In this document: positions 44,635 to 52,197 of the stretch, piece by piece
How the letters are laid out: every line of letters starts with the position of its first letter
Numbering within the stretch: position 1 is the first letter of the stretch
Assembly: GCA_018228665.1 (NCBI GenBank)
Contig: CP073692.1
Coordinates: 682,001 to 746,000, forward strand
Direction: 5' to 3'
From: Faecalicatena sp. Marseille-Q4148
GTDB lineage: Bacteria > Bacillota > Clostridia > Lachnospirales > Lachnospiraceae
DNA length: 64,000 bases
Position numbers and translations under genes: made by a program
Notes under the pieces: generated by a model
Told to the model about the DNA's origin: nothing
The model's database searches: none
The model's input: the letters and a program-made list of their open reading frames with translations, nothing else

Positions 44635-45627
44635 CTACCCCTCCCTTCCCATTTCCTTATGAAACGCTGCTTCCACAAAGATAAAAAGTAACAAAATTGC
44701 ACTGATTGCACCAATATAATACACCGGGTTGATAGTCGTGATACCGAAAAAAGCATTTTTTAGCCCCATGTACACATGATAAAACGGATGATAGTCAATC
44801 CATGCCATCTTTACAGATGTATTTGCTGCCAAGAATACCGGTGTAGCTGCAAAGAGTGCAATCACCAGATAAGCAAGTGAAAACTGTTTAAAATCCCTAA
44901 GAATCATGGTACACCCAAAACCTGCCAATGCCATAATCAACGAAAGGATGGCTGTCTGTACCAAAACGCCTGGCAGAACCGCAACCCCATCAAGTCCAAC
45001 ATTCAACAACACCATTAATGTTGCAAAAATCAAATCCGTAAGTAAAAAAAGTATGATTTTGGAACATACAAACAGACTTTTTTGAAGCGGCATAATCGCA
45101 TGGACACGAATGACACCCATCTGTTTTTCTTTGAACAGCACCGAAGCAATCCCCAAAAATCCAACCGCAACAATCTCAATAAATACAAGTTCACAAGTAA
45201 TTTCCCTGCGCTGTTTTGTTTCCGTAGTATAATTGCCCACTGTTTCTGCTGTATAGTTCTCATCCATAGACAGCAGAGACAGCGCATAGTCCACTCTGTG
45301 TTTATCCGCTTTTTCCGTTGCCTCATAGAACCTGACATGGGGAGTTCCATTGCTTACATCAATCCCAACACCGTTGGTATCACCGACAAGAGCTGCATCT
45401 AACTCTTCTAGCGAGGACACTGGATGGACCAAAGAGGAAACCTCACGCTGTGTACCTTCCGGATCATATAAATACACGTTGTAGAGCTTCGCATCCATAA
45501 AATTTACATAACCAAAATTAATAAACAAGGTATACAGTATCAGGGAACAAAACGCCACCAGAAAAAATTTCCCGGATATCATCATCCGGCAGTCTTTTTT
45601 GAATAAAGAAAGAAAGCATTTCCACAT
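44635..45627 (-). CDS. ABC-2 type permease
   Basis: This 330-residue permease has the same plan as its downstream partner: one N-terminal helix, an outer domain (about 50-160), then five helices, with SVLFKEKQMGVIRVHAI as the cytosolic element. Its ATG (45627) overlaps the ATPase stop and follows GGGGG by 8 bases. It forms a heteromer with the partner. The promoter, kinase and RR upstream make this a complete sensing-and-export module. Confidence 0.88.
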   Translation of the reverse strand: MWKCFLSLFKKDCRMMISGKFFLVAFCSLILYTLFINFGYVNFMDAKLYNVYLYDPEGTQREVSSLVHPVSSLEELDAALVGDTNGVGIDVSNGTPHVRFYEATEKADKHRVDYALSLLSMDENYTAETVGNYTTETKQRREITCELVFIEIVAVGFLGIASVLFKEKQMGVIRVHAIMPLQKSLFVCSKIILFLLTDLIFATLMVLLNVGLDGVAVLPGVLVQTAILSLIMALAGFGCTMILRDFKQFSLAYLVIALFAATPVFLAANTSVKMAWIDYHPFYHVYMGLKNAFFGITTINPVYYIGAISAILLLFIFVEAAFHKEMGREG

Positions 45628-46475
45628 CAAGACAGCCCCCTTCCTGTATACTGAATAAAGACATCCTCCAAAGTCGGCTCCTGGGAATGGATACTGATGA
45701 TTTCATCATACGCAAAAGCCATGCTATCCTTCAGTTCCAAGGTTCCCATGATCTGCTCTTCCCGTTTTCCTTGATACAGATAGGAAATCACAATACGATG
45801 ATCGCTGTTTTTCTCCTTTAAGTTTCCCGGCGTATCCAGTGCAACAATATTGCCGCCTGCGATAAATGCCACCCGGTCACAAAGTAGATCTGCATCCAGC
45901 ATATTGTGGGTAGTAAGAAATACGGTTGTACCCTTTTGTCGTTCTTCCTCAATAATTTTGCGAAATAGCACCGCCCCGGCAGGATCAAGACCACTGGTTG
46001 GTTCATCCAAAAACAAAAGCTTTGGATTACTGATCAACGCCCGCGCCATACTTACACGCTGTCGCATTCCTTTGGAGTAGGAAGACACCGGTTTCTTCCA
46101 GAAGTCCTTTTTTACTTCTAGCATAGTCAAAAGTTCTTCTACATCTCGCAACTGTTCTTCTGGATAAAAGGATGCAAAATAATTCAGATTATCTACTGCA
46201 CTCAAATTCGCATACAGATAGGGGAATTCAAATAACACGCCGATCTTCCGGAAAAACTCCTGCGTATGAACCTCTTTGAGGTCCTTTCCAAATAGAGAAA
46301 CTTCTCCTCCATGTCCTTTTAAGATTCCCGTCAATATTTTCTGTGTTGTGGACTTCCCAGAACCGTTTGGTCCCAGGAAACCGAAGATTTCCCCGTCTTC
46401 TACGTTGAAATTTAGTCCATGCAGCGCCTGTTTATCCTTTCCATAGGAAAACATCAGATTTTTTACTTCAATCAT
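45627..46475 (-). CDS. ABC transporter ATPase
   Basis: The 282-residue ATPase has Walker A GPNGSGKST, Q-loop LFEFPY, signature YSKGMRQR, Walker B LLFLDEP, D-loop SGLDPA, H-loop TTHN, and a C-terminal extension ending DVFIQYTGRGLS, a common ending of lantibiotic-type exporter ATPases. The ATG at 46475 lies inside the end of the small membrane protein gene (ATGATTGA overlap), so the two are translationally coupled. Confidence 0.94.
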   Translation of the reverse strand: MIEVKNLMFSYGKDKQALHGLNFNVEDGEIFGFLGPNGSGKSTTQKILTGILKGHGGEVSLFGKDLKEVHTQEFFRKIGVLFEFPYLYANLSAVDNLNYFASFYPEEQLRDVEELLTMLEVKKDFWKKPVSSYSKGMRQRVSMARALISNPKLLFLDEPTSGLDPAGAVLFRKIIEEERQKGTTVFLTTHNMLDADLLCDRVAFIAGGNIVALDTPGNLKEKNSDHRIVISYLYQGKREEQIMGTLELKDSMAFAYDEIISIHSQEPTLEDVFIQYTGRGLS

Positions 46476-46623
46476 CTTCCTCACCCCATTTTCCTATCTG
46501 ACCTTTTTTCTTCTCTTTTTCCCGTTGATTCCACCATTTCATAAATTTCACCTTAAACGGGATAGAAACAATCAAAAGCACCAAAATCACAAGCCACCAA
46601 TACCATTCCAATCCTAAAAACAT
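46468..46623 (-). CDS. 51-residue single-pass membrane protein
   Basis: The gene is too short for most finders, but has GGAGG 7 bases before its ATG and overlaps the ATPase start by 8 bases. The product begins MFLGLEWYWW, has one helix (about residues 8-23) and a cytosolic tail rich in Lys and Glu (REKEKKKGQ). It is the first gene of the transporter operon behind the TTCAC-repeat operator. A small accessory subunit or assembly factor for the ABC-2 transporter is the simplest guess; I do not recognise a family. Confidence 0.78.
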   Translation of the reverse strand: MFLGLEWYWWLVILVLLIVSIPFKVKFMKWWNQREKEKKKGQIGKWGEEDD

Positions 46624-46674
46624 ATCGTGTCCTCCTTATTACTTCTTTTGATAGGATAAACATAAAAAAACGCA

Positions 46675-46712
46675 TTGAAATTGAGGTGAAGTCGAAGTGA
46701 AGTTGGTGTGAA
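46675..46712 (-). promoter_or_regulatory. Four 11-bp direct repeats before the transporter operon
   Basis: On the plus strand TTGAA (46675), GTGAA (46686), GTGAA (46697) and GTGAA (46708) are spaced exactly 11 bases; on the coding strand this is TTCAC repeated. It lies 52-89 bases before the small membrane protein gene. This is the likely target of the RR at 47854-48522. Confidence 0.75.
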
Positions 46713-46780
46713 ATATCCACAAAAAAAGAAAAACCCTCATCTCTCTGTAAATGAAAGCTTTTCCATCTGTATTCTATGAT

Positions 46781-47857
46781 TTATTTTACGGCAGGAATTG
46801 TAAAATAAAACTTCACACCGCCCGGTTGATTCTCCACTCCATAGGAGAATCCCTGCATGGATAAAATCTGTGCAACAATGGCAAGTCCAAGTCCGGAACC
46901 GCCATAGGAAGCATTGGGATTTCTGTAAAACTTGGTCCAAATTTTTTTCAAATCCTCCTTTGAAATTTCCCTTCCCTCATTGTAAATAGAAAAATGCAAA
47001 CCGTCTTTCTTCTCAGTCAGGGATAATTTCAAAATACCGCCTGGAGATACGTTTCGTTTCGCATTCACAATCAGATTATCCAGAACCTGCTCCATGCGCC
47101 CTTGATCTGTATACACATAAACTGGGCTCTCCGGAAGTTCATATTCCAATACAAAATCCGCATCCGGCGTATCGATCAGCAGTCGTCCTGCTATCGTTTC
47201 CACAAACTCTACAAAGTCAAATCGTTCCGGCTGGAGATTGGTTGCTCCATTTTCCAATGCGGATAAATCTAAAAGTGTGGTGATCAGACAGTTCATACGT
47301 TCCGTCTCCTGAATGATCACTTCCGTATATTTCTGCCGTTTCTCTTCACCTGTTTCATCCTGTAATCCTTCCGTATATGCCCGAATCACTCCCAGCGGAG
47401 TTTTCATCTCATGGGAAAGATTGTCTACCAACTCCTTACGTTCAGCCAACAGCCGTTTTTTCTGCTCCACATCCTGCTCTAATTTCAAATTGGCATCTTC
47501 TAACGAAACAAAAGCCTGCTGCAGATTTTCCGCCATCTTATTCAGGCTTTCTGAAAGCTCACCAAACTCATCCAAGCTTGTCACCTTACAAGGTTTGGAA
47601 AAATCCAGCTCTGCCAGATTTTTCGCGGCCTCATTCAGTTCTGAAACTGGCTTTGTGATAAAACGTGCCATCAACAGGTCAATGGCGCAGATCAGCACTA
47701 CCACAAATGCCAGCCATATCACAAAGGAAATATCTGCATTCACTGGCAGTTTGGTGGACAGTATATAAGAAACAATCAAGGCAACACCAATCAGCTTGGA
47801 GGCAAGCAGTATCTTCTTTCGTATGGTAAAGATGTTCATGTTTTCGTTGATCTTCAT
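46781..47857 (-). CDS. HAMP-containing histidine kinase
   Basis: The 358-residue kinase has two helices (about 16-34 and 44-64) with a very short outer loop (KLPVNADIS), then HAMP (FITKPVSELN...), a coiled-coil segment, H-box LSHEMKTP (His about residue 146), N-box LIVNAKRN and G2 GSGLGLAI. The G1 box reads NEGREI, lacking the usual DxGxG, so ATP binding may be weak or the motif divergent. The start overlaps its RR stop by 4 bases. Confidence 0.92.
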   Translation of the reverse strand: MKINENMNIFTIRKKILLASKLIGVALIVSYILSTKLPVNADISFVIWLAFVVVLICAIDLLMARFITKPVSELNEAAKNLAELDFSKPCKVTSLDEFGELSESLNKMAENLQQAFVSLEDANLKLEQDVEQKKRLLAERKELVDNLSHEMKTPLGVIRAYTEGLQDETGEEKRQKYTEVIIQETERMNCLITTLLDLSALENGATNLQPERFDFVEFVETIAGRLLIDTPDADFVLEYELPESPVYVYTDQGRMEQVLDNLIVNAKRNVSPGGILKLSLTEKKDGLHFSIYNEGREISKEDLKKIWTKFYRNPNASYGGSGLGLAIVAQILSMQGFSYGVENQPGGVKFYFTIPAVK

Positions 47858-48522
47858 ACACTCACCTCGAACTTATAGCCGGAACGGATCAGGGTAACAA
47901 TGTGCTTGCCCTCATCGCCCAATTTCTGTCGCAGGGTTTTGATATGGGTATCTACTGTCCGAGTCGTTCCTTCAAAATCGTAGCCCCAAATCCGATTAAG
48001 CAACTGCTCTCTGCTGAATATCTGGCTGGGATTTGCCATGAAGAAATGCAGCAGTTCATATTCCTTATGGGTTAAAGTGATTTCCTGTCCGTCCACAAAG
48101 ACCTTGTGGGATGTAGGGATGATCGTAATTTTTCCGGCATTCATAGAATCGGTGGGCGTAATCGAGGATCGGCGCAGCAAAGCGCCTACCTTTGCCAGTA
48201 ACACTTTAGGACTGAATGGTTTTGTGATATAGTCATCGGCTCCCAACTCATAGCCTTTCAGTTTATCTTCTTCCTCGCTTTTTGCAGTCAACATGATAAT
48301 GGGAAGGTTACTCATTTCCCTTGCCATCTTGCAGACGGAAAAACCGTCAAGGTGGGGCATCATCACATCCAGTATCATCAAGTCCATGGGATTGTTTTTC
48401 AAGATCATTAAAGCGTCCACGCCATCATCAGCCGTAAAGCAGGTGTGGCCGCCTCGATGCATATACTCGACAATAATGCTCTGCATATTCTTTTCATCTT
48501 CAACAATCAAAATATTTGCCAT
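47854..48522 (-). CDS. OmpR-family response regulator
   Basis: This 222-residue RR has VEDE (residues 6-9), phospho-acceptor Asp in LMILDVMMPH (about 52), Lys in ITKPFS and a winged helix with TRTVDTHIKTLRQKLG and a terminal RSGYKFEV. The ATG at 48522 has AGGAGG 9 bases upstream; an outer ATG at 48564 overlaps the preceding small gene. It belongs to the VanR-like branch. Its target is probably the TTCAC repeat array 1.1 kb downstream. Confidence 0.94.
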   Translation of the reverse strand: MANILIVEDEKNMQSIIVEYMHRGGHTCFTADDGVDALMILKNNPMDLMILDVMMPHLDGFSVCKMAREMSNLPIIMLTAKSEEEDKLKGYELGADDYITKPFSPKVLLAKVGALLRRSSITPTDSMNAGKITIIPTSHKVFVDGQEITLTHKEYELLHFFMANPSQIFSREQLLNRIWGYDFEGTTRTVDTHIKTLRQKLGDEGKHIVTLIRSGYKFEVSV

Positions 48523-48538
48523 ATAGAGGAGCCTCCTT

Positions 48539-48724
48539 TCACTTTTTCTTATATCGTCGGTCAACCGGCTTTTCTGCCTTTTTTGGTATTAGCCAGACAG
48601 TAGCCATTTTTACAGCACCGGGGACGCGTCCCTCGGTGCAATAATAGTTTATCATTCGGGTAGAGATACCCCATTTCTTGCTTGCCTCTTTCAGCATCAT
48701 GTAGTCCAAATAGTTTCCCACCAA
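48539..48724 (-). CDS. Small helix-turn-helix protein
   Basis: The 61-residue protein is almost entirely a MerR-like/excisionase-like helix-turn-helix: MLKEASKKWGIS, RMINYYCTEGRVPGA, then TVWLIPKKAEKP. Such proteins are common on clostridial mobile elements. The start (GTG at 48724) has no clear ribosome binding site; an ATG at 48700 is possible. It ends 16 bases before the RR start, so it may lead that operon. Codon and gene context suggest a recombination-linked or regulatory DNA-binding protein. Confidence 0.72.
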   Translation of the reverse strand: MVGNYLDYMMLKEASKKWGISTRMINYYCTEGRVPGAVKMATVWLIPKKAEKPVDRRYKKK

Positions 48725-48978
48725 TATGACTTATTATATTTCTTTTGCTCGAAGAATACAAGGCAAGGAATATGAATAAGAAAGTGACGTATAACTCATA
48801 TCCAGAAATAGCCATGCACTGTAAGAAAAACTCGGAACACCGGTAGAAAAGATACCTCCTGTCTACACATTTAGGACGATAAAAGTCCACGAATTTCTTC
48901 AATCTTAATATGCTTATGAAATTTCCAAACATCTTAAAATCCTGCATATTTTCCCATCTGGTCTGATGAATCAATTTT

Positions 48979-49047
48979 TCACTTCTGGGAGTATGCCATA
49001 TCCCCACAAATGGCTATATCATCTTCAATAACAATGATTTTATTCAT
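48979..49047 (-). pseudogene. N-terminal fragment of a response regulator
   Basis: AGGAGA is followed by an ATG (49047) and MNKIIVIEDDIAI, the unmistakable first strand and acidic pair of a receiver domain; the frame then ends after 22 codons. The rest of the gene is gone. Bases 48725-48978 show no recognisable gene, only degraded sequence. Confidence 0.75.
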
Positions 49048-49067
49048 ACGGTTTCATCTCCTAATAA

Positions 49068-49427
49068 TCACTGTTTCTTGGATGAGTCACAAGAGTTCTG
49101 TATATCTAAACTCTCCAAATACCCCTCTCCCCAATTGCACATTGCTTCCAATACAGGAATGATACTTTTTCCAAAAGATGTTAAAGAATAGATTGTTTTA
49201 GGCGGTTTTTCAGGAATAACTTCTCTTAGTACCATCCCATCGTTTTCCAAATCACGAAGCTGCTGCGAAAGCATTTTAGCCGTTGCTTTTGGAATAAGTC
49301 GTTGCAATTCCATGTAATGAAGCGGGTTATCCATTAAATGCCAAAGAATAAGCGGTTTATATTTCCCGCCTATCAAAGATAATGTCGCTTCTACAGGACA
49401 ATTAAATGGTTCTTGTGGCCGCTGCAT
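49068..49427 (-). CDS. HxlR-family transcriptional regulator
   Basis: This 119-residue winged-helix regulator has the HxlR signature: CPVEATLSLIGGKYKPLILWHL near the N-terminus, a recognition helix around KMLSQQLRDLENDG, and a wing with REVIPEKPPKTIYSLT. HxlR proteins often sense reactive carbonyls, disulfide stress or redox signals and control a divergent oxidoreductase; here a nitroreductase is divergently transcribed 153 bases away. The N-terminal Cys (residue 9) is the usual redox-sensing position, so oxidation control is plausible. Confidence 0.93.
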   Translation of the reverse strand: MQRPQEPFNCPVEATLSLIGGKYKPLILWHLMDNPLHYMELQRLIPKATAKMLSQQLRDLENDGMVLREVIPEKPPKTIYSLTSFGKSIIPVLEAMCNWGEGYLESLDIQNSCDSSKKQ

Positions 49428-49493
49428 AATAGTTCTCTCCTTTCAGATCCAGGCACTTTCCTTTTGGGAACTATCTTCCCTGAAAGTACATTC

Positions 49494-49521
49494 TTGTAGA
49501 TTATACTGGTGGTGTTACAAT
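49494..49521 (+). promoter_or_regulatory. Nitroreductase promoter
   Basis: TTGTAG (49494-49499) and TACAAT (49516-49521) are separated by 16 bases, 60 bases before the nitroreductase ATG, in the HxlR intergenic region. Confidence 0.5.
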
Positions 49522-49580
49522 ATAGTCAATGGTTGATTTGATAATCTCCCAAATATATAAAGAAAGAGGAATTTAAAATT

Positions 49581-50099
49581 ATGGAATTACTTGAAACTGC
49601 AAAGAAACGATTCTCTGTCCGTAGCTATACGGATCAGAAAGTAGAGCCGGAAAAATTAAATAAAATTCTGGAGGCTGCCCATGTTGCCCCGACAGCAGCC
49701 AACCTTCAACCGGTTCATCTAATTGTAGCCCAAAGCGATGAAGCACTCGCAAAAATAAGCATGGCAGCAAATATCTATAATGCCCCATTAGCAATCATTG
49801 TCTGTGCAGATCACAACAAAGCGTGGGTACGTCCTTTTGACCGGAAACAAACTGGAGATATTGATGCATCCATTTTAACAGACCATATGATGCTTCAGGC
49901 AACAGAATTAGGGTTGGGAACCGTATGGGTATGCTTTTTTAAACCAGATGTAATCAAAAAAGAATTTCAACTGCCAGATAATTTGGAACCAATCAATATA
50001 TTAGTCATCGGGTATGGAAAAGAAACCCCGGCAGACTCAGAACGTCACGTTACTACCCGTATTTCTATGAAAGAATTGGTTTCCTACGACTATTTGTAA
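49581..50099 (+). CDS. Nitroreductase family FMN-dependent oxidoreductase
   Basis: The 172-residue enzyme has the nitroreductase start RFSVRSYTD (FMN phosphate contact), HVAPTAANLQPVHLIV, a central PLAIIVCAD and a GLGTVWVCFF segment leading to the FMN-binding C-terminal half. It should be a homodimeric FMN-dependent NAD(P)H oxidoreductase; the substrate is unknown. It is divergent from the HxlR gene, the classic regulator-target pair. FMN supply connects it loosely to the riboflavin locus that follows. Confidence 0.92.
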   Translation: MELLETAKKRFSVRSYTDQKVEPEKLNKILEAAHVAPTAANLQPVHLIVAQSDEALAKISMAANIYNAPLAIIVCADHNKAWVRPFDRKQTGDIDASILTDHMMLQATELGLGTVWVCFFKPDVIKKEFQLPDNLEPINILVIGYGKETPADSERHVTTRISMKELVSYDYL

Positions 50100-50319
50100 A
50101 AAATCGTAATTGTATTTCTTTAGAGAGTGTATGTAAAGGGTCGTAAAAATGCTTCACAGAATTGTGACCTACATGATTGCGGCTCTTTTGTTATTCGTTT
50201 ACTCTCAAAACTGTAAGTGTAATTGAATCCTTCTATTGTTATAATTTAATTGTATTCCAAGTAAATCCCATTCTGTAAAATGCAAGTTTCCGAAATATTT
50301 CCGAACTTCCTCCACTCCA

Positions 50320-50348
50320 TTGTTCTCCAAAGTAGGAAATGTTATAAT
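50320..50348 (+). promoter_or_regulatory. Promoter of the FMN riboswitch transcript
   Basis: TTGTTC (50320-50325) and a perfect TATAAT (50343-50348) with a 17-base spacer, about 20 bases upstream of the aptamer. Confidence 0.75.
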
Positions 50349-50370
50349 TTGAAATGAACAACAGAATAAA

Positions 50371-50481
50371 AGTGTCTTCGGGGCAGGGTGAAATTCCCGA
50401 TTGGCGGTAAAGTCCGCGAGCGTAAAACGCACGATTTGGTGCAATTCCAAAACCAACAGTATAGTCTGGATGAAAGAAGAT
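50371..50481 (+). promoter_or_regulatory. FMN riboswitch (RFN element)
   Basis: The conserved RFN core is present in order: TCTTCGGGGCAGGG, GAAATTCCCGA, GGCGGTAAAG, CCGCGAGC, then the GGTGCAATTCC stem, AACAGTATAGTCTGG and GATGAAAGAAGA. This is a near-consensus FMN aptamer. The expression platform runs from 50482 to the terminator at 50543-50583, so FMN should cause premature termination upstream of the riboflavin transporter. Confidence 0.96.
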
Positions 50482-50542
50482 ATGGTTAGGTTTCCACAGA
50501 TCATGGGAGGTACTTCTCATTTTGTGGTCTAATTATGATATT

Positions 50543-50583
50543 AGCACCTGAAAGACATTTTCTTTTGGGTGTTAATTTTTTTA
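50543..50583 (+). terminator. Attenuator terminator of the FMN riboswitch
   Basis: AGCACCTGAAAGA pairs with TCTTTTGGGTGTT (wobbles at three positions), followed by T-runs ending at 50582. It lies 18 bases before the transporter start. Confidence 0.82.
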
Positions 50584-50601
50584 CCATGGAGGTACTCAAT
50601 C

Positions 50602-51246
50602 ATGAACACTAAAACAAAAAAAATCACAACTATCGGTATGTTATGTGCTATTACTTATGTTGTAATGGTTATAGGCAGGATACCTGTTATTTTATTTTTC
50701 AAGTATGATCCATCTGATGTTGTCGTGACTTTAGGAGGTTTTATTTGGGGACCAATGACTTCCTGCATTGTATCTGTTATTGTGGCAACGATCGAAATGT
50801 TAACAGTAAGTGATACCGGAATATTGGGTTGTATCATGAATATAATACAAACACTATCTTTTTCGTGTACGGCATCTGTTATTTATAAAAAAAAGCACAC
50901 TTTATCTGGTGCAATAATTGGACTGGCATCTGGGTGGCTGATAACAGTTATTATTATGCTACTGTGGAATTATTTAGTGACACCGCTTTATATGGGATAT
51001 CCTAGAGAAGCTGTTGCAGAATTATTGTTTCCTGCCATTCTTCCCTTCAACTTATTAAAAGGCGGATTAAATGCATCCATTACATTTTTACTGTATAAGC
51101 CCATAGTTACTGCATTGAGAAAAAGCAGCTATATTTCTACTGTAGAGAAAGAAGCAAAGCAGAAACATGCTGGACTGTTTATAGTGGCAGGTTTTATTTT
51201 TACAACTTGTATTTTGATTATTTTATCAATGAAAGGAATTATATGA
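50602..51246 (+). CDS. ribU: Riboflavin ECF transporter S-component, RibU-type
   Basis: The 214-residue integral membrane protein has about six helices and the RibU pattern: KITTIGMLCAI, IPVILFFKYDPSDVVVTLGGFIWGP (S-component substrate region) and the LPFNLLKGGLNA motif. The ATG at 50602 is 9 bases after GGAGG, whereas the outer ATG lies within the terminator. The FMN riboswitch upstream supports riboflavin as the substrate. It needs an ECF energising module encoded elsewhere. The next gene starts 10 bases after its stop, so they form one transcript. Confidence 0.93.
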   Translation: MNTKTKKITTIGMLCAITYVVMVIGRIPVILFFKYDPSDVVVTLGGFIWGPMTSCIVSVIVATIEMLTVSDTGILGCIMNIIQTLSFSCTASVIYKKKHTLSGAIIGLASGWLITVIIMLLWNYLVTPLYMGYPREAVAELLFPAILPFNLLKGGLNASITFLLYKPIVTALRKSSYISTVEKEAKQKHAGLFIVAGFIFTTCILIILSMKGII

Positions 51247-51256
51247 GAGGATTAAA

Positions 51257-51946
51257 ATGAAAGAAAATTTGAAACCTATGTATATACTAACAGGAACTGT
51301 TGTGCATGGCCGGGGTATTGGAAAGCATGTTGGAACACCTACCGCAAACTTAGAGATAAGAAATAATACAATCTTTCCAGAATCAGGCGTATATGCTGCA
51401 AATGTTCTCATAGATAGACAAAGATATTATGGTATTACTCACGTCGGAATGCGACCTACACTTGATAACGATAATACTATTTCAATCGAAACACATATTT
51501 TGGATTTTGATAGGGATATATATAGATGTACGATAACTGTCAACCTATATAAAAAGTTAAGAGAAGTAAAAAAATTTAATGAATTATCCTTATTACTTGA
51601 ACAAATAAGAAGTGACCGATTATCGGTACAAGAATTCTGGGGGTTAAAGCAAATAAATCATACCCTATGCATGGATCTTAAAAGTCATTGCGTAATGATA
51701 GATCAACAGGAAGTGTATTTATCAACAAACGAATTTGAAGTCCTTTATATGTTGTACTCGTCTCCTCAAACCACATTTACCAAAAAAGAGATTTATGAAA
51801 AGATATGGAATGAACCTACAAATAACCATTTACACGCAGTAGAAAACACAATTTTTCAAATACGTAAAAGACTAAAACCATATTGCAAGGGACAAGAGTA
51901 TATAAAAACAGTAATTGGATATGGTTACAAGTTTAATTCCAAGTAA
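51257..51946 (+). CDS. Riboflavin kinase fused to OmpR-type winged helix
   Basis: This 229-residue protein has two domains. Residues about 8-128 are a RibF-type riboflavin kinase: GTVVHGRGIGKH (nucleotide loop), GTPTANL (the PTAN Mg/ATP motif), PESGVYAANV, HVGMRPTL, IETHILDF (catalytic Glu) and LREVKKF; all usual catalytic residues are kept. Residues about 132-229 are a complete OmpR/PhoB winged helix: a four-strand platform, LSTNEFEVLYML, the HAVENTIFQIRKRLK recognition region and YIKTVIGYGYKF. There is no receiver domain and no FAD synthetase domain. It would make FMN from imported riboflavin and could report flavin state to DNA. GAGAGG lies 6 bases before the ATG. Compare B. subtilis RibR (kinase plus RNA-binding domain) and archaeal RbkR. 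Confidence 0.92.
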   Translation: MKENLKPMYILTGTVVHGRGIGKHVGTPTANLEIRNNTIFPESGVYAANVLIDRQRYYGITHVGMRPTLDNDNTISIETHILDFDRDIYRCTITVNLYKKLREVKKFNELSLLLEQIRSDRLSVQEFWGLKQINHTLCMDLKSHCVMIDQQEVYLSTNEFEVLYMLYSSPQTTFTKKEIYEKIWNEPTNNHLHAVENTIFQIRKRLKPYCKGQEYIKTVIGYGYKFNSK

Positions 51947-51957
51947 CACGAAGCTGA

Positions 51958-51996
51958 CCAGTCAACGGTAAGCAAAGCATGTCCACCGTTGACTGG
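51958..51996 (+). terminator. 12-bp perfect inverted repeat after the riboflavin operon
   Basis: CCAGTCAACGGT and ACCGTTGACTGG pair perfectly around a 15-base loop, 11 bases after the stop. The following T-content is modest (CTCTTGGGCTTT), so it may act as terminator or as the end-repeat of the adjoining mobile block. The remainder of 51997-52197 holds no recognisable gene. Confidence 0.65.
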
Positions 51997-52197
51997 CTCT
52001 TGGGCTTTACTGGTGAATCAAGGAACGACAGTAAAAAAGTGATGCCCCCTTTCTGCAGACCTGCCCTGATACTGCAACAGGCGTAAGAAAGAAAATTCTA
52101 TTATGAAAATGAAAAGTATTTGCTCTTATTTTGGATTATAACACTTGAACATTGAAAGATATTCTCTCTAAACATAGCCTTATCTAAAAGGTTATTC

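Noticed and set aside
48621..48632. 12-bp palindrome GGGACGCGTCCC inside the helix-turn-helix gene
   Set aside because: It lies in coding sequence for the conserved GRVPG segment and has no copies nearby; most likely coincidence.
48561..49007. 148-codon minus-strand frame between the HxlR gene and the RR gene
   Set aside because: It runs across the RR N-terminal fragment and the HTH gene in the wrong frame and shows no protein-like composition.
51958..51996. Attachment site of the mobile element
   Set aside because: The inverted repeat fits a terminator equally well, and no direct repeat partner or integrase is in the window.
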